Below are positions 1 to 11,776 of a stretch of DNA of 64,000 nucleotides, piece by piece (position 1 is the first letter of the stretch; every line of letters begins with the position of its first letter). The notes below the pieces were generated by a model. That model was not told the DNA's origin. It worked only from the letters and a program-made list of their open reading frames with translations, and did not search any database. This stretch comes from Actinomortierella ambigua (taxonomy: Eukaryota > Mortierellomycota > Mortierellomycetes > Mortierellales > Mortierellaceae): positions 1 to 64,000 of the forward strand of contig JAAAJB010000097.1 in assembly GCA_016098155.1 (NCBI GenBank), given 5' to 3'. The position numbers and the translations under genes are program-made.

Positions 1-5
1 CTCTC

Positions 6-58
<53 letters not shown>

Positions 59-65
59 CTCTCTC
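1..65. repeat. (CT)n microsatellite
   Basis: Almost pure CT dinucleotide repeat at the left edge of the window, interrupted by single T and G bases. It is the first part of a broadly pyrimidine-rich stretch that continues to about 1080. It is truncated by the window edge. Confidence 0.95.
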
Positions 66-1119
66 TCCCTTTTTTTATGCCTCTGTATGCGATGTCCCCC
101 CCTCCCCTGGGCTGTATGCCCAACACACAAAAGAAGACCAGAAATGCATTTGAGCCAAATTACTGACCCGCCATCTTTCTTCTCTTCTGTCAACTGCTTT
201 TGTTGCCTTGGCTGATATTGCATGGGCATTAGGTGGGAGGGTAAGTCAGTGCAACTTTTGTTAATGCAATTCCAACCATGAACACAACAGGTTAAAATTC
301 GCGCTCAGGGGGTGTGGAGGCTATTCTCTCACCCACCCACCCACTCGCTCCCAAGCAGCATCCATAGCGCACCTGTTCTCAAGTAGCTCTCATGCTGTGC
401 CCCGGTTCTTCTCATTCATGTTCATGTCCTCATCTCTTCAATTCTATCTGGGGACCCTTAGGTGACATTCATGGAAGTACCGGCGTCTTTCCCGCCAATC
501 GTTGTAGGCTCTTGACTGGTACGTCTCGTGCGCTTTTTTTTTGCTTGGAATGAGGGAGCGAGAAAAACGGGGTGTGTGTGGGGGGGGGCGGCCAAGGAGC
601 GCCCACCTTCAATAACACACGTCCCCCTTCTCCCAGGCGGTCAGACAGCAACAGCGATGCACCACCAAATGCAAGGCACCACAAACAGAAGCAGCAGCAA
701 TAGACAAAGTGGCCAGCCCTTCCCTTCTTCTTTTGCTGACCTTGCTCAGCAGGGAAGTGTGGGCAGGTTCAGGGAAATACCCTCTTTCACAATGCATGAC
801 GGACTAGCGAACAAAGAAAAATACCCACACACGCCCAAACCCCACCCCGCCTCCTCCCTTCCCCCCCCATCCCATCCCCCTTCTTCTTCTTCATCTTCCT
901 CCTCGTCTTGTCTCCTCTCTTTTTCTTGTCCTCTCTCTCTCTCACTCCTTCCCTCTCTTCCTCTCTTTCTCTCTCTCTCTTTCTCACCCACACACACACA
1001 CACTTCTCTCTCTCCTTCTTTTCCCACTCACCTTACTCTCACTCTCACTCCTACCCTCAAACTTACTTTTCTTCTTGTCGTTAGAGGACGAGGTTGCGTC
1101 GGTGTTCAGCCACGAGGCG
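66..1119 (+). promoter_or_regulatory. CT-rich upstream region of the RhoGAP gene
   Basis: No convincing coding sequence. The stretch 840-1075 is strongly pyrimidine-rich on the + strand (CT, CA and TTC runs), as is usual for fungal promoters and 5' untranslated leaders. A possible splice acceptor (TTAG, about 1081-1084) lies 36 bases before the chosen start codon, so a 5' untranslated exon, or a short coding exon upstream, is possible. The open frames here have no protein-like composition. Confidence 0.5.
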
Positions 1120-4100
1120 ATGAACCCTTTCCGCTCACAAAACAACTCCCCAGCTTTACCTACTCTGAGCAGTAAGCCTATTTCTTCCAACGCAACCAAC
1201 GTGCTACAGCAACTTGAAGAAGCAGAACACATGGAGGACGAATACCAGCAGCTGCTGCAGCAACAGCAACAACATCAGCTTGCAGAAAACCAGCGCCTCG
1301 CCTCCACACAGCAGCCAACAACAACTGCTACTACAACGACGATGACGTCCGGGGGCGACGATCCTTTCTTCCAGCCCATCACCCACTCGTCGCCGCATAC
1401 AAGCGAGATCCGGGCCCCGGCTGCTTCAAGGCCGGGATCGATGGTACCAAACAGCATTGCTTTTGTGGACGAGCCTGAAGGGATTGTGGCCATGCCACCG
1501 CACTGGACAGTTATTACGATAGAGGGGCAGGAGGGCGAACGCTATTTTTACAATGTGGTCACGAACGAGACCTCGTGGGACCCTCCAGAGGGGACTATCT
1601 TTGCGCATGGTGGCGAGCTCGACAAGCAACAACCAGGCCGCCAGCACCAGCACCACGACGTAATGGATCGCGCAGCCGAGACAAGGACCTTGATCAACAA
1701 CGAGGCTGCTGCTTTGGATACCCCAACCTCATATTCAGCGGCCACGTTGGACCCTCTTCCTGCAGGATGGAGCAGTGCGCAAGGTAAGAAAGGGAAACGA
1801 CATGAAGGACAACAGCCCCCCTCCCCTTTACCCTCTCACTCTCTCCTCTCTCTGCCTCCTTGTTGCACACCCATCATTTCCTTTTTGTTACATTATTGTA
1901 TTCAATTACCTCTCTGTAATTCAACCTGGGAGGAAAAGAATATTGTTGACACACAACACAGCCTTTTATTTTGGAGATGCTAATCGATATTACCGAAACG
2001 CGCACACTGCTGTCTTGCTAATTTCGAATCTTGATGAAATTTTAGATGATGCTGGTCGAGAGTACTTTTTCAATGAAATCACAGGAGAGACAACCTGGGA
2101 CCGACCACGGTCCGCACAACATTCAGTGCACCCGGTCATATCCCCAGATCATCATTCTGCAGGGCAAGAAGGGGTCTCCAATCATGCGGGCGAGGATGAC
2201 CACAAGGTACCGTAGTGTTGCCTTTTCTCGTTTATTTTTGTCCAGAGGAAGACCATCGAGTACATTCTCCAAAATGAGGACAAGGAGGAGAGGTTGGAGT
2301 TGAACGAATGCAGTGTTTCTCTCGACGCTTGAACTATCTCTCTCGACGCTTGAACTATCCATCACCCACACGTACAGGGTATCCTTGCACGCAGGGACGG
2401 AAGGGGGATGGGATGTACCTTTTGTGTCGTACTTGTCAGTGGCTCAACATTCCTGGAAAACTTTCTCCCCAACTCAACTCAACCACCCATCTTTCTCACA
2501 CCCTACCCCGCCCCCTCAATGGCAATAATGCACTGCACATTTTAGCGCGTAAGCAATGCTCGGTCGTCCGCATCTCTGAATGTGCCCAAGCGCCAAACCT
2601 CCTCGGATGAGAGCATGCTACAGAGCCAAATCCTGCACCTCAGCCTTACCGAGTTCGAGCTGCAGATGCTGGTAAGCAGCCAAATACTTTCTATTGACGG
2701 AGATGTTTGACCAGAAAGTGATACAAGCGTTGTTTGCCCACCTACTGAACAACTCTCTTCCCTCTTATTCTCTCTCTATCTATCTATCTATCTGTCTATC
2801 TATCTATCTATCTCGCTCTCTTTCTGTCCTACGTATACTCTACCGATGGACTTTATCGTTCGGATTGATTATCCTCCTCCTCTTACGCTCTACCTCCCTC
2901 TCGCAGCAACTGGATCATCTGCCGAGTGACCAGATCGAACGTCGTGGCCCATTGCGCGTCAAGACACAAAAGACATCGTCGAATGCCACGATCAGCTCAT
3001 GGAAGGACTATTATGTGGTGGTGTACTTGGGTTACCTGCTTCTGTATCGTGATGATAATGGCCTCATCAAGCAAGCCTACGCTGGATTATCGGCTGCAGG
3101 TGGTACCGGCGGCAGTGGAGGAGGAGCAACAACAGTAGGTGGCGGTGGCAAAGGGTCCAATGCTGGATCAGGATCCAATGACTCGCTGGCCCCGCCGCAT
3201 CTTCAACAAAAGCAGCTCTCGACAAGCAGCAGTACACACCATGGCACAAGTGGGAGCAACAACAAGCATGCACAGGCGACACGGGCGAAACCGTCTGGAT
3301 GTTTCGATGCGGACAAGCTACAGATCGAGTTGTCGACCAAGGAGAAGGCATTGACGAAGAAGAAGAATTGCTTCTGTGTCACACCCTTTGGCAGCCATGT
3401 GCGGTTGTTGCTCCAGGATACGACGGCGTCGTCGACAGAGTCGAACAAGCTTTGGGTCTTTGATATTCAAGCATCGCTGACGAAACGGAGAGCCGGCGAG
3501 GCAGCCGGGCTGGAGGACTCGCAACTTACGCAGCTGTTGCGACGTCAGACATCGGGCGCGCAGGACGCGTCGTCGACGCTGAAGATGAATAAGAAGATTG
3601 AGCAGTCGGACCACAAGATGTTGATGCTGGCCGAGAAGGAGAAGGACAAGGAGAAAGACAAGGAGAAGGAGAAGGACAAGGAGAAAGACAAGGACAAGGA
3701 TAGGGACAAGGACAGGGAAAGGTCCCGCACGAGCGGCATCCGGAACATTGTTGCGCATGGGATTCAACGACGGCGCTCAACGCAAGATGAGCGGCTCAGG
3801 ATGCCACCGGAGGATCTCATTACTCAACAATCGTCACAGCCACCATCGTCACAACAACAGCAACAGCAACAACAGCCACAACATCCGGGATCACCAACAA
3901 GTCTGCATCAGCACCATGGCCAAGAAGAGGAGACTGAGGGCCTTTTTGGACGGCCGTTGCTATCCAATCGCAAGAGCTCACGAGACCGTACAACACAGCG
4001 CATGTCGTCTTCCGGTCTGTTGAGCAGCTTCAAGAGCAGTAGTACCAGCAGCAACAACAGTAACAGTAGCAGCGGACACGGCGCGACGAGTCCTCAGCAC

Positions 4101-6015
4101 GGCTCTCAAGAGCTTATCTCCGAAGACACTCATACTCATCCGCAACAACCACATCAAATACAGGACCAAAGCCAAAGACAAAAGTCGCCTGGCCCACAGC
4201 GCGCGCTTTCACCGACACAGTCCCAGGTCACTTCGAATAGTACCGGCAGTAGTCCAGTCGTTGGAACTTCAGCAGCCCAAAATGCCAAGGCCCGCCTGTC
4301 CAACATGAGCCGCAACTTTTTCTCAAAGGACAAGGACAAGGAGAAGGAGAAGGAGAAGGACAGGCTCAAGGAGCAACAACAGCGCGATAAGGAGAAGGAG
4401 AAGGAAAAGTCGCACAGCAAAGATGACCAATTATCCAAGAAAGACAAGAAGGATGATAAGGAAAAGGACTTTCGGCAAAAGGTCAAGGAGAAAGTCAAGG
4501 CTAGGATGGACAAAGATCGCAAGGACAAGGACAAGGACAAGGCAACGAAGAAGGATCTCAAATCCACAAGCCCTCTGACCTCGGCGATCGGCTCTGGAGG
4601 AAGCAGCAGCGGGGCAGTCGCTACGAATAGCGGCGTTCCGATTGTCTTTGGAGGCTACCTGACGGTGGAGCACCAGCAAACAATACCCAAGGTGGTCGAG
4701 CTATGTGTCATGGCGATCGAGAAACGTGGACTGTCCACGGCCGGCATTTATCGAGTCTCAGGACATATGGGCTCGATCCAGAACCTTAAGCGGGCATTCA
4801 ACGATGGTATGTCTTTTATTTCGCACTGTGATGGTTCACTTTTTGAAGAATCCACCCGTGATCAATTTTTAATTTTCCTTCCCGCTACACTCTTCCATTG
4901 ATTGATATAGGCTTGGACGTGGACAAGATGGTGGCCAAAGAAGGCGACATCAACACAATAGCTGCACTACTCAAGCTGTACTTTCGTGAGCTGAAGGAGC
5001 CATTGATGATGTTTGAACTCTATCCCCAATTTATTGCTGCCGCAGGTATGGAGACAGAGTCAATAGTGATTATGACAGACATACAACACACACTAGTAGA
5101 AGAAGACGACCTGACCTTCAAACACATGTTTTTTTTTATCCATGGCAAATAGACATCTCTGAGTACAATGAAAAGTTGTATTTCATCAAGGAGTTGGTGC
5201 ACTCGTTACCGGAACCCAACTTCAGCACACTCAAGTACCTGATGATGCATTTGGGACGCGTGCAAGACCACTACCAGTACACCAAAATGGACTCGGCCAA
5301 TCTGGCAATCTGTTTTGCGCCGAATTTGCTCCGCCAGGAAGTGGACGATCTGACGAGCATCATCAACACGGGCAAGCAATCTAGTATCGTCGACACATTG
5401 ATCGAACAGCGCGAATGGATCTTTGATCCTTATCCGGCCGATGACGATGAGGAAGGCGGCGCAGAGGCTGTGGAGGCAGAGGAGGAAGGAGGGAATGTTG
5501 GTGAAGATGCGGATAACCACTTCAAGGAGGACGAAGACGAGGCCTCTGGATCACATGTGCAGGAACATACACTCTCGCTCTCGCCACAGCAGGAGGTCGC
5601 AGAGCATCTCCATATGTCCACTTGGCATGACCAGCACCAACAACAACAACACAGCCAGTCTGAACGTCAACACTCTGGTGTTCATCTTGAGTATGAGTAC
5701 GAAGATGCCGAGGATCATTCCGAAGAGGATGCTGCCCGTACACAGAAAGACCTCCTCTCTGCCACACCGGCCTCCTCTTCGCTGAGCCCACCCCCACTCC
5801 CCCTCCGCCACTCACCTTCAGGTCCATTCTCAGACAGCCATCGAGAGGACCCCGAAGAGGGCTACTTTCAGTACCAAGGGATGCACTCGCAGTTGAGGCC
5901 ACAGCTGCAACAACAGCAACAACAATATACATTAGCGCCCCGAGCACAGTTTGTGTACGAGGAGGACGATGTGTATGGTGCCAACAAGGGGGTTGACCCC
6001 ATTGACAACGATGAA

Positions 6016-6048
<33 letters not shown>

Positions 6049-6147
6049 TTTGTTGATGCGCATGATGAGGATGGCGATGATGGCCGTGCCATGTTGCAAG
6101 CAGCCAATCATCCGCCACAACTCCCAGCTCGCCGAGTGGCCCATTAG
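1120..6147 (+). CDS. WW-WW-PH-RhoGAP domain protein
   Basis: Predicted GTPase-activating protein that switches off Rho-family GTPases at membranes. Seven exons are proposed: 1120-1783, 2046-2206, 2246-about 2310, about 2548-2671, 2907-4806, 4911-5045 and 5153-6147. All junctions except exon 3/4 close in frame; the end of exon 3 is unresolved. The product is about 1350 residues. A first WW domain (LPPHW-like start, ETSWDPP) lies near 1490-1595. A second WW is split by intron 1 and ends ETTWDRP. A split PH domain (WKDYYVVVYLGYLLLYRDD) covers about 2935-3480, with a Gly/Ser insert. The RhoGAP domain starts near 4645 and runs to 5345, with the arginine finger in GIYRVSG and the motif NLAICFAPNLL. 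Long K/E/D-rich linkers surround it and the tail holds a poly-Asp run. Animal ARHGAP12/27 proteins share the WW-PH-RhoGAP order. The ATG at 1120 is the first in frame after the putative acceptor. Confidence 0.85.
2775..2815 (+). repeat. (CTAT)n microsatellite in RhoGAP intron
   Basis: About nine CTAT units with one CTGT variant, inside the intron between the fourth and fifth proposed exons of the RhoGAP gene. Confidence 0.9.
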
Positions 6148-8361
6148 AGCACCTCCCTCAGCCCCCCCCCCATTTCTTCATTAGCTTCTACCCTCGCCTT
6201 GTAATATCCTAAAACCATAAAGCGCCAGCTCTCCCTCGCCTCTCTTTTTTTCCCATTCATCTCTTTGTCCCCTATACCTTCTTCTGCCATTGCATTGTAG
6301 ACTCGAAAGGATTACGGTTAAGTCCTTTTAAAGAGATAGGAAGAACAAAGATCCCATCAACCTTTCTGCTTTAAACTGAGCCCCGAAAAAGTACCAAGGC
6401 ATTCTATCAGCAAACGGCCACTACTGGTCAGCACTTGTGAGTGACAGCCAAAACTAGAGAGACCGCTGTCTGAGCGTGACACTGAGAAGAACCTTGTCGG
6501 CAACTTCATGAATATGAACTTCGTCAAGGTTTGATTGCTCTTGTTATGATAGTATTCTCGACAACCAAGAACTGGACGATTTACATCACATCCAAAACCA
6601 AACTCAAATTGTGGCAGTCAAGGCGCTTTGCATCCTTGTGAGGAATAGCCTATCTTTCTTTCCTCTGTTCACCGGCACTGACCTCGTAGCTGTCGAAATA
6701 TCCTGTGAATACTCAGACCTGCGCTTGAAGTGGTTCCGGTCTCAAGGAAGGAAGGAAGGAAGAGCGCTACCATTTTATTCATTAAATTGTTCAATTGGCA
6801 GTTAGGTGAAAACTTTTAAGAGGTGTCTGACCGCTCACATGGGGGACTGTAGAGTGTTATGATACAAACGGATAGGTACAGGTTGTTTCCGCATGATGAC
6901 GCGACGCCAGTTTACTTTGTTCGTTTGACAGGACTGGAGCGTTGAGCCGAGGTGTAAGAGGATCGGCTTTGGGGCTGAGTTTTGATGGTCAGGGTCGTCG
7001 AAGGTCTCCCGGAAGATTGTCGTGAATTCTCTTCGGCGATGTGTGGATGTAGTGCCTGGTCTCGATGCCCCGCACAATTTGCTGTGATGTGGAACAGAGA
7101 ACAGAGATAGCTTTGCCCCATAGCTCATCGGTTGCATTCCTGTCGCGATCTAAAATAGGTCAGGTAGAGAATGGCATTCTTTTCATCAGAAAAACACAGT
7201 AAGTGTGGCTGGAAGATCTTTTTCCGAATTGACTGATGCCAGATAGAGGAAGAGGAGCATAGCTAAACACAGATGTCTTCTGGCCCATGGTTGTTAGCAG
7301 GTTTAGAATATCAAAGGCTCCGAAAGTGATGAATGCGGAGGAAGGATACGTGACTTACAAAATTGCTGTGATGACAATGCGATGCACTCTTGTTACAAGT
7401 GCGCACCAACTCCATACAAAGTGTGCTCCGCAAAAACTGGCCATAGCCCTAGCCAAACCAAGCGATTACAGAAAGTTGTGCGACGACGAATATTGACGCG
7501 TAAGCAATAGTACCAGAGAGTTTTTCGTATGTATATGTTCAGTTTGGTCGGGGTAACAAAAAAGATCTCGCTCATAGTTTGTGCCAAAAATTGCAGTTCA
7601 CACCCAGCCAATGCTAGGATGCTATGCATTTCTCACGCATCCTAGATGGAATCTATGCTAAGCACTCTCCAATTTTTCCCGCATGCGTGGAGTGCTCTCA
7701 TTCAGCATATTAGTCACACCTTGTTCTCACGCCCCTTGTTCTCACACCCCTCGTTCTCACACCCCTCGTTCTCACACCCCTTGTTCTCACACCCCTTGTT
7801 CTCACACCCCTTCTCCGGATACCTCTCCTCATTCAGCACACCCCTACATGGTATAACGCCTATTACCACCGCCGATTTCCACCCCCATGTCCACAAGCAT
7901 TCCAACGTTTCGAATTTCGATGCAAAACACATCGCCACCAATTGTTCCAACATTGCGCACGAAGAAGCATTTCTTAGCTCTTTGCACTACCTGCTTGTAG
8001 TCTAGCTCTTGGGAAGACTTGAGGAGTTTGCGTGAAGACAAATGGTCGCATGTTGACGGAGTGGAAGCAGCCAGACGTTCTGTTTACAATTCTCTAATGT
8101 TTTATTCCCACAACAGGGTCCCCGCTCCCCAACAAGATCGATAGCCTGCAAGGGGCAAAAAAATCTGAACACAAAACAACCGCGGGTTGTTTTTTTGACT
8201 GCACCATCTCTATTATTCTGCAACCTTACATGGACCTTTGCTGACGAAATCGGCTATCTAGTATGTCGGACGAAGCAGCGCACATGAAAGTATTGAAAGA
8301 AGGAGAATTTACCATGGACGGAAGAAGGTCAGCAAAATGGATGTGCATATGAAACATTTCT
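6148..8361. other. Gene-poor interval with no recognised gene
   Basis: The first 150 bases are the pyrimidine-rich 3' flank of the RhoGAP gene. Beyond that there are only short open frames with no recognised domain. A frame on the minus strand near 6835-7140 has some protein-like segments but is broken by stops. A 15-bp minisatellite at 7725-7816 is listed separately. I see no tRNA, rRNA or transposon signature. Confidence 0.4.
7725..7816 (+). repeat. 15-bp minisatellite
   Basis: About six head-to-tail copies of a 15-bp unit resembling TTCTCACACCCCTTG, with T/C and A/G variants between copies. As the unit is divisible by three it reads through in one frame as FSHPL/FSHPS pentapeptides, within a 119-codon open frame (7646-8005) of no known similarity. 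I treat it as a repeat, not a gene. Confidence 0.9.
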
Positions 8362-8369
8362 TATATAAA
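8362..8369 (+). promoter_or_regulatory. TATA box of small secreted-protein gene
   Basis: TATATAAA sits about 180 bases before the start codon of the 8545 gene. The distance is explained by a likely 5'-untranslated intron, 8429-8536 (GTAAGC donor, ACTAAC branch-like site near 8485, TTACTGCTGCTTAG acceptor), that would be removed from the transcript. Confidence 0.7.
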
Positions 8370-8544
8370 GCTGCCTCTACCTCCACTTTGACACTCCATC
8401 ACACCTCCGCTCCCCGCCATATCGACATGTAAGCATACACCCGCCTTTAGTGGAACAAAAAAACAGAACCAGAAGAGCCATTTAACTAACATGCACACCC
8501 TGTCATACATGCCACTCTCGGTTTACTGCTGCTTAGAGACAAAA

Positions 8545-8868
8545 ATGAAGATCGCTTCCATTTCCGCCGCTTTCCTGCTGGTCGCCGTTGTCGCCGCTCA
8601 GCAGAAGATCAACGTCATCAACAAGACCCCGAACGACATTTGGGTCAAGATCCCAGCTCAAGGCGCTGGCCAGAATGACGGCTTCATGAAGATCCGTGCT
8701 GGATTGAACCTGCAATTCACTCGTGAGAACCCCACCATCGCCTACGTTGACCAAAACGACCAGCGCGATCTTCGAGTCATCCGTGTTGATCCAGGCAATA
8801 CCTACCAGATTGGTGCTGATTTGCCAAAGCGTACCGCGACCTTCCGTGAGGAGTGGTTCCTTCAATAA
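8545..8868 (+). CDS. Small secreted protein (107 aa)
   Basis: A 107-residue protein with a clear signal peptide (positively charged MK, then a hydrophobic run SISAAFLLVAVVAA, cleavage near residue 18-19). The mature part is about 89 residues, rich in polar residues and beta-prone, and lacks cysteine. It ends EEWFLQ. I do not recognise a family. The ATG at 8545 is chosen because it begins the signal peptide and follows the presumed 5' UTR intron acceptor at 8536. If that intron were retained, an in-frame ATG at 8491 would add 18 residues. A TATA box and an AATAAA signal bracket the gene, suggesting strong, defined transcription. The function is unknown; it may act outside the cell or in the wall. 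Confidence 0.85.
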   Translation: MKIASISAAFLLVAVVAAQQKINVINKTPNDIWVKIPAQGAGQNDGFMKIRAGLNLQFTRENPTIAYVDQNDQRDLRVIRVDPGNTYQIGADLPKRTATFREEWFLQ

Positions 8869-8930
8869 GCTTGCATAAGTTTTTTTTTATGCATTTTGTA
8901 GCATGGAAATGCCTTGTGCAAAAAAAAAAA

Positions 8931-8936
8931 AATAAA
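8931..8936 (+). terminator. Poly(A) signal of the 8545 gene
   Basis: AATAAA, preceded by an A run, lies about 62 bases after the stop codon of the small secreted-protein gene. Confidence 0.6.
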
Positions 8937-9427
8937 TGTCTACAAAATGGCCAAAGCTTGGCCCTTGTTTCGAAATCATGTGCCAACTTTCTAGACATGG
9001 ATAAAGCAAAGGCAGAAACACCCCTTGCTCACCACTGAAAAATCAGTAATGACAGTGCGTAAGCCACAAAAGTACCGTGATGACTTGACCAGTACGGTAT
9101 GATGGTTCCGGTGCCGGCCTCTACCACCAACACATGGCAAGCGTCGGCCTTTCGTGCCTGCAACCGAAGCGAATGGTACACGCGCGAGACAAAACGCATC
9201 CTGTTCCAGGCCTGTCAGCCGAACCACGCGAATCTTTTCCTGCAGAAGGTGTTTGATGTTTGCGAGTCCCGCCCATGAGTTTTATCATCTTACTTCACCC
9301 CGTTCTCACTCGCTCCTCCTTCCTCAGCCAAACATGAAAGACGTTTACATATCAATGCAGCTAGTTGTTAATGACAGAATTCATTCCGTACGAAGAAAAA
9401 ACTGAAGCTACAGAGACTTGTATCCAT
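8937..9427. other. Intergenic region between convergent genes
   Basis: Holds the 3' flanks of two convergent small secreted-protein genes. I see no additional gene. The short open frames here have no recognised domains. Confidence 0.5.
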
Positions 9428-9853
9428 CTATCCTCGAAAAATATAGCTCGCGCCCTTGAGCTTAAAATAGCCACGGCTGGTCCGACCTACGATGGAGGCA
9501 CCTGACGCCCACGTAAGTGTAACTTTTCCTTCACCGATATACCCTGTGAATTCGCCTTCAAAATCCTCCGGTTTGTTCAGCGTAAAAGTCACCGGCACGT
9601 CTGGGAATGGGTCAGGGGGAGCCGTCCCCTCCAGATCGCCGTAAATCTTCCAAGGCAAATCCTTCGGTTGCCCACGGAACAATCCTCGTCGAATGGTAAG
9701 CACCCCTTGTAATTTCTCCTGTAGGTCATAGTAGGCTGGGCGACCAAAAAGCCGCCCTGTGCGCGAGATCTGGTCCTCGCAGAAGGACTCTTGACGTGCA
9801 ATAGAGGCAGCTGGGAGTACAGCGGCTAGCAGACAAACAAGGAAGAGACGCAT
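9428..9853 (-). CDS. Small secreted protein (141 aa)
   Basis: Single-exon 141-residue protein. Residues 1-19 form a typical signal peptide (MRLFLVCLLAAVLPAASIA, cleavage before RQES). The mature part contains one cysteine (FCEDQ), a basic central stretch and a C-terminal half rich in Gly, Thr and aromatic residues that looks like an all-beta fold (for example EGEFTGYIGEGKVTL). I do not recognise the family. A canonical TATA box (9964-9971, minus strand) lies about 110 bases before the ATG. It converges with the other small secreted gene at 8545. Function unknown. Confidence 0.85.
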   Translation of the reverse strand: MRLFLVCLLAAVLPAASIARQESFCEDQISRTGRLFGRPAYYDLQEKLQGVLTIRRGLFRGQPKDLPWKIYGDLEGTAPPDPFPDVPVTFTLNKPEDFEGEFTGYIGEGKVTLTWASGASIVGRTSRGYFKLKGASYIFRG

Positions 9854-9963
9854 CGTGGTTGAAAGCTTGACAAGAACTGGGATGCAGTGAAAGATTGAAG
9901 AGGATGTAGGATGAGAGGATGGGGTAGGTGGGATAGGTGGGATGGGAAAGGAAACAAAGGCTT

Positions 9964-9971
9964 CTTTTATA
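9964..9971 (-). promoter_or_regulatory. TATA box of the 9428-9853 gene
   Basis: On the minus strand the bases read TATAAAAG, about 110 bases before the start codon. A pyrimidine-rich leader lies between. Confidence 0.75.
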
Positions 9972-11776
9972 TGGCATGGCTAATGATTAGGCACATCGCC
10001 TTCTGAATCGTTGGGTGGTCTTAATTTGCGTTGGATGAGATAACGCCTTAATTGAGCCAAGGCACCTCATGGCTGATAGAGAGGCGTGAACAGAAGGGCA
10101 TGAGCGCCCTGACTGCCACTGTCGCGTACAGAGTGAACAGAGTGCCCGACGTTCTATGCACAAATCGAGGTTATGCATGCGAGATGCAGTCAGTCCCGAC
10201 AAGTTTTTTTTTCACACCTCCCTAATCCCCTTTTTTCATGTCTCGGCGGATGTAACACAAGGCGTTGGCTTTTAGACCATTTCTCCTGCGCATTCCCACA
10301 TCTCGTCTTGCTCCTTCACTCACATGGTAGCTCACTCTTGGCATCCAAGACGTTATCCCTACATCCATAAACCCATGCTTTGCAGACGCAACCTGAGCCA
10401 GACGATATCCTCTTCAATAGTACACCTTTTCCACGTCGTTTGGTAATAGCCTGCGTGGTGCATGATCGTACAAGCGCCGCTACCAATGTCCATACCTGGA
10501 AGAAACCCAACGAGATCGAGAGCTTTCGGGATTCCAGGTATATCACTGCCTGCAAAATCCTATGGTGGATCTTTCAATGTGCATCGTCGCTCACATGGTG
10601 TCGACCATTTACCTGCTCATCTTGAAGATCACCAAATTCTCTTACATATTTCAGTCTGACTAATGATATGAACAGGGCCGACGAGCACGCTTGACAATAC
10701 ACTTATACCGACATCCCTTCCTCCACAGCTATGTTTGGAAGAAAAATCGTTGGCAACCACGTCAAAGACAAGGCGTTGTATGCCACATTCACAAATCTCA
10801 GCTCCAAGGACAGAGAACTTCACGCCTCGCGTCTTCTGCTATATCGCGCCAGAGGCGCTATTAGCTGGAGAGATCTCGCCACAGTGAACGACGTGGTGTA
10901 CAACTCATGGCTGAAGGTTTTCAATGCAGGAGGCCTGGCTCCAGGAGACGAAGGATGGGTGCCGCGTACGCTGGATACAAAGATTCTACCAGCACTTTTA
11001 CCAGCTGCGACGCCACGTTGCCCTCACCATGGCTCGACAGATCCTCAGCAACAATGTGGGAGACGTTCAAAATCGACCTATGTATGTAAAGAGTTGTGAG
11101 TGGCGTAACATATCACGAGAACACGAGCGAATCTCCCTGTCCCCGTGACCTTCTCACCAATTGTCGAGGGTGAAACCTTCTTGCACGCACACGCCACATT
11201 GTGTCCCTTCTGGACTTGCCATGTGAAGGAGAGAGAGAGGATGATGAGATGGTATGGTGGAGACGGTGTTGTCCAGCTCTTACCATGCTGTTACCACCCT
11301 GCAGCGCAGGTCGCTGTAGCCCGCCCCAGTGACAATGAGATCAACCTTTGCGTCATATGGAAGACGAAGAAGAGGAGACTTGCCGAGAAACATCCTTCAA
11401 GTCGCAGCTGCACAATCGCGACAAGAGGAGCACTGACCACAGTGGCCGTAGCGGTGGGTGTTGGCGATGTCTTTGGCAGGGAAGGAAAGGGTGCGGTGCG
11501 CGCATGCTATGCTATCATAAAACAACGATAGCGGGCCATCCCAGTCTATCCCAGGCACCATTTTTTTTGATCATTTACGGCAGTGTTGTTTGTCGTCGAG
11601 TGACACAGGCAAACACGCAACACACACATTTGGCCTTCCCGTGAGGGTGGGAGGAAAACGCGAGAGTGATTGAGACACAAACTTGTCGCCCATGCCTTTT
11701 CCATTCACCTACCCCTCTCTCTCACACACACTCATCCTCATTCCCACCTTTGCACATTCCATCGTTCGTCCTGAGG
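9972..11776. other. Intergenic region with possible gene relic; EF3 promoter at right
   Basis: Left part is the upstream region of the minus-strand secreted-protein gene. The middle, 10380-11130, holds a possible relic listed separately. The last 130 bases (about 11640-11776) are CT/CA-rich and are the likely EF3 promoter and leader. Confidence 0.4.
10450..11130 (+). pseudogene. Possible degenerate protein-coding gene, unidentified
   Basis: Three overlapping open segments on the + strand have protein-like composition but sit in different frames: 10450-10656 (includes KSYGGSFNVHRRSHG), 10731 to about 10920 (KDKALYATFTNLSSKDRELH; ends NSWLKVF) and about 10924-11146 (QETKDGCRVRWIQRFYQHFY, then ALTMARQIL). 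Segments two and three would join as a continuous amphipathic region after a one-base shift near 10920. The interval between them (a dozen bases) is too short for an intron. This suggests a frameshifted relic, or a gene with an assembly error. No family was recognised, and it may not be a gene at all. Confidence 0.3.

Noticed and set aside
528..1175. 215-codon + strand open frame
   Set aside because: Mostly S/P/L from CT-rich promoter DNA; no protein-like pattern.
7646..8005. 119-codon frame with FSHPL repeats as a gene
   Set aside because: The repeat is a 15-bp minisatellite, which gives an open frame by chance. There is no signal peptide, promoter or splice support.
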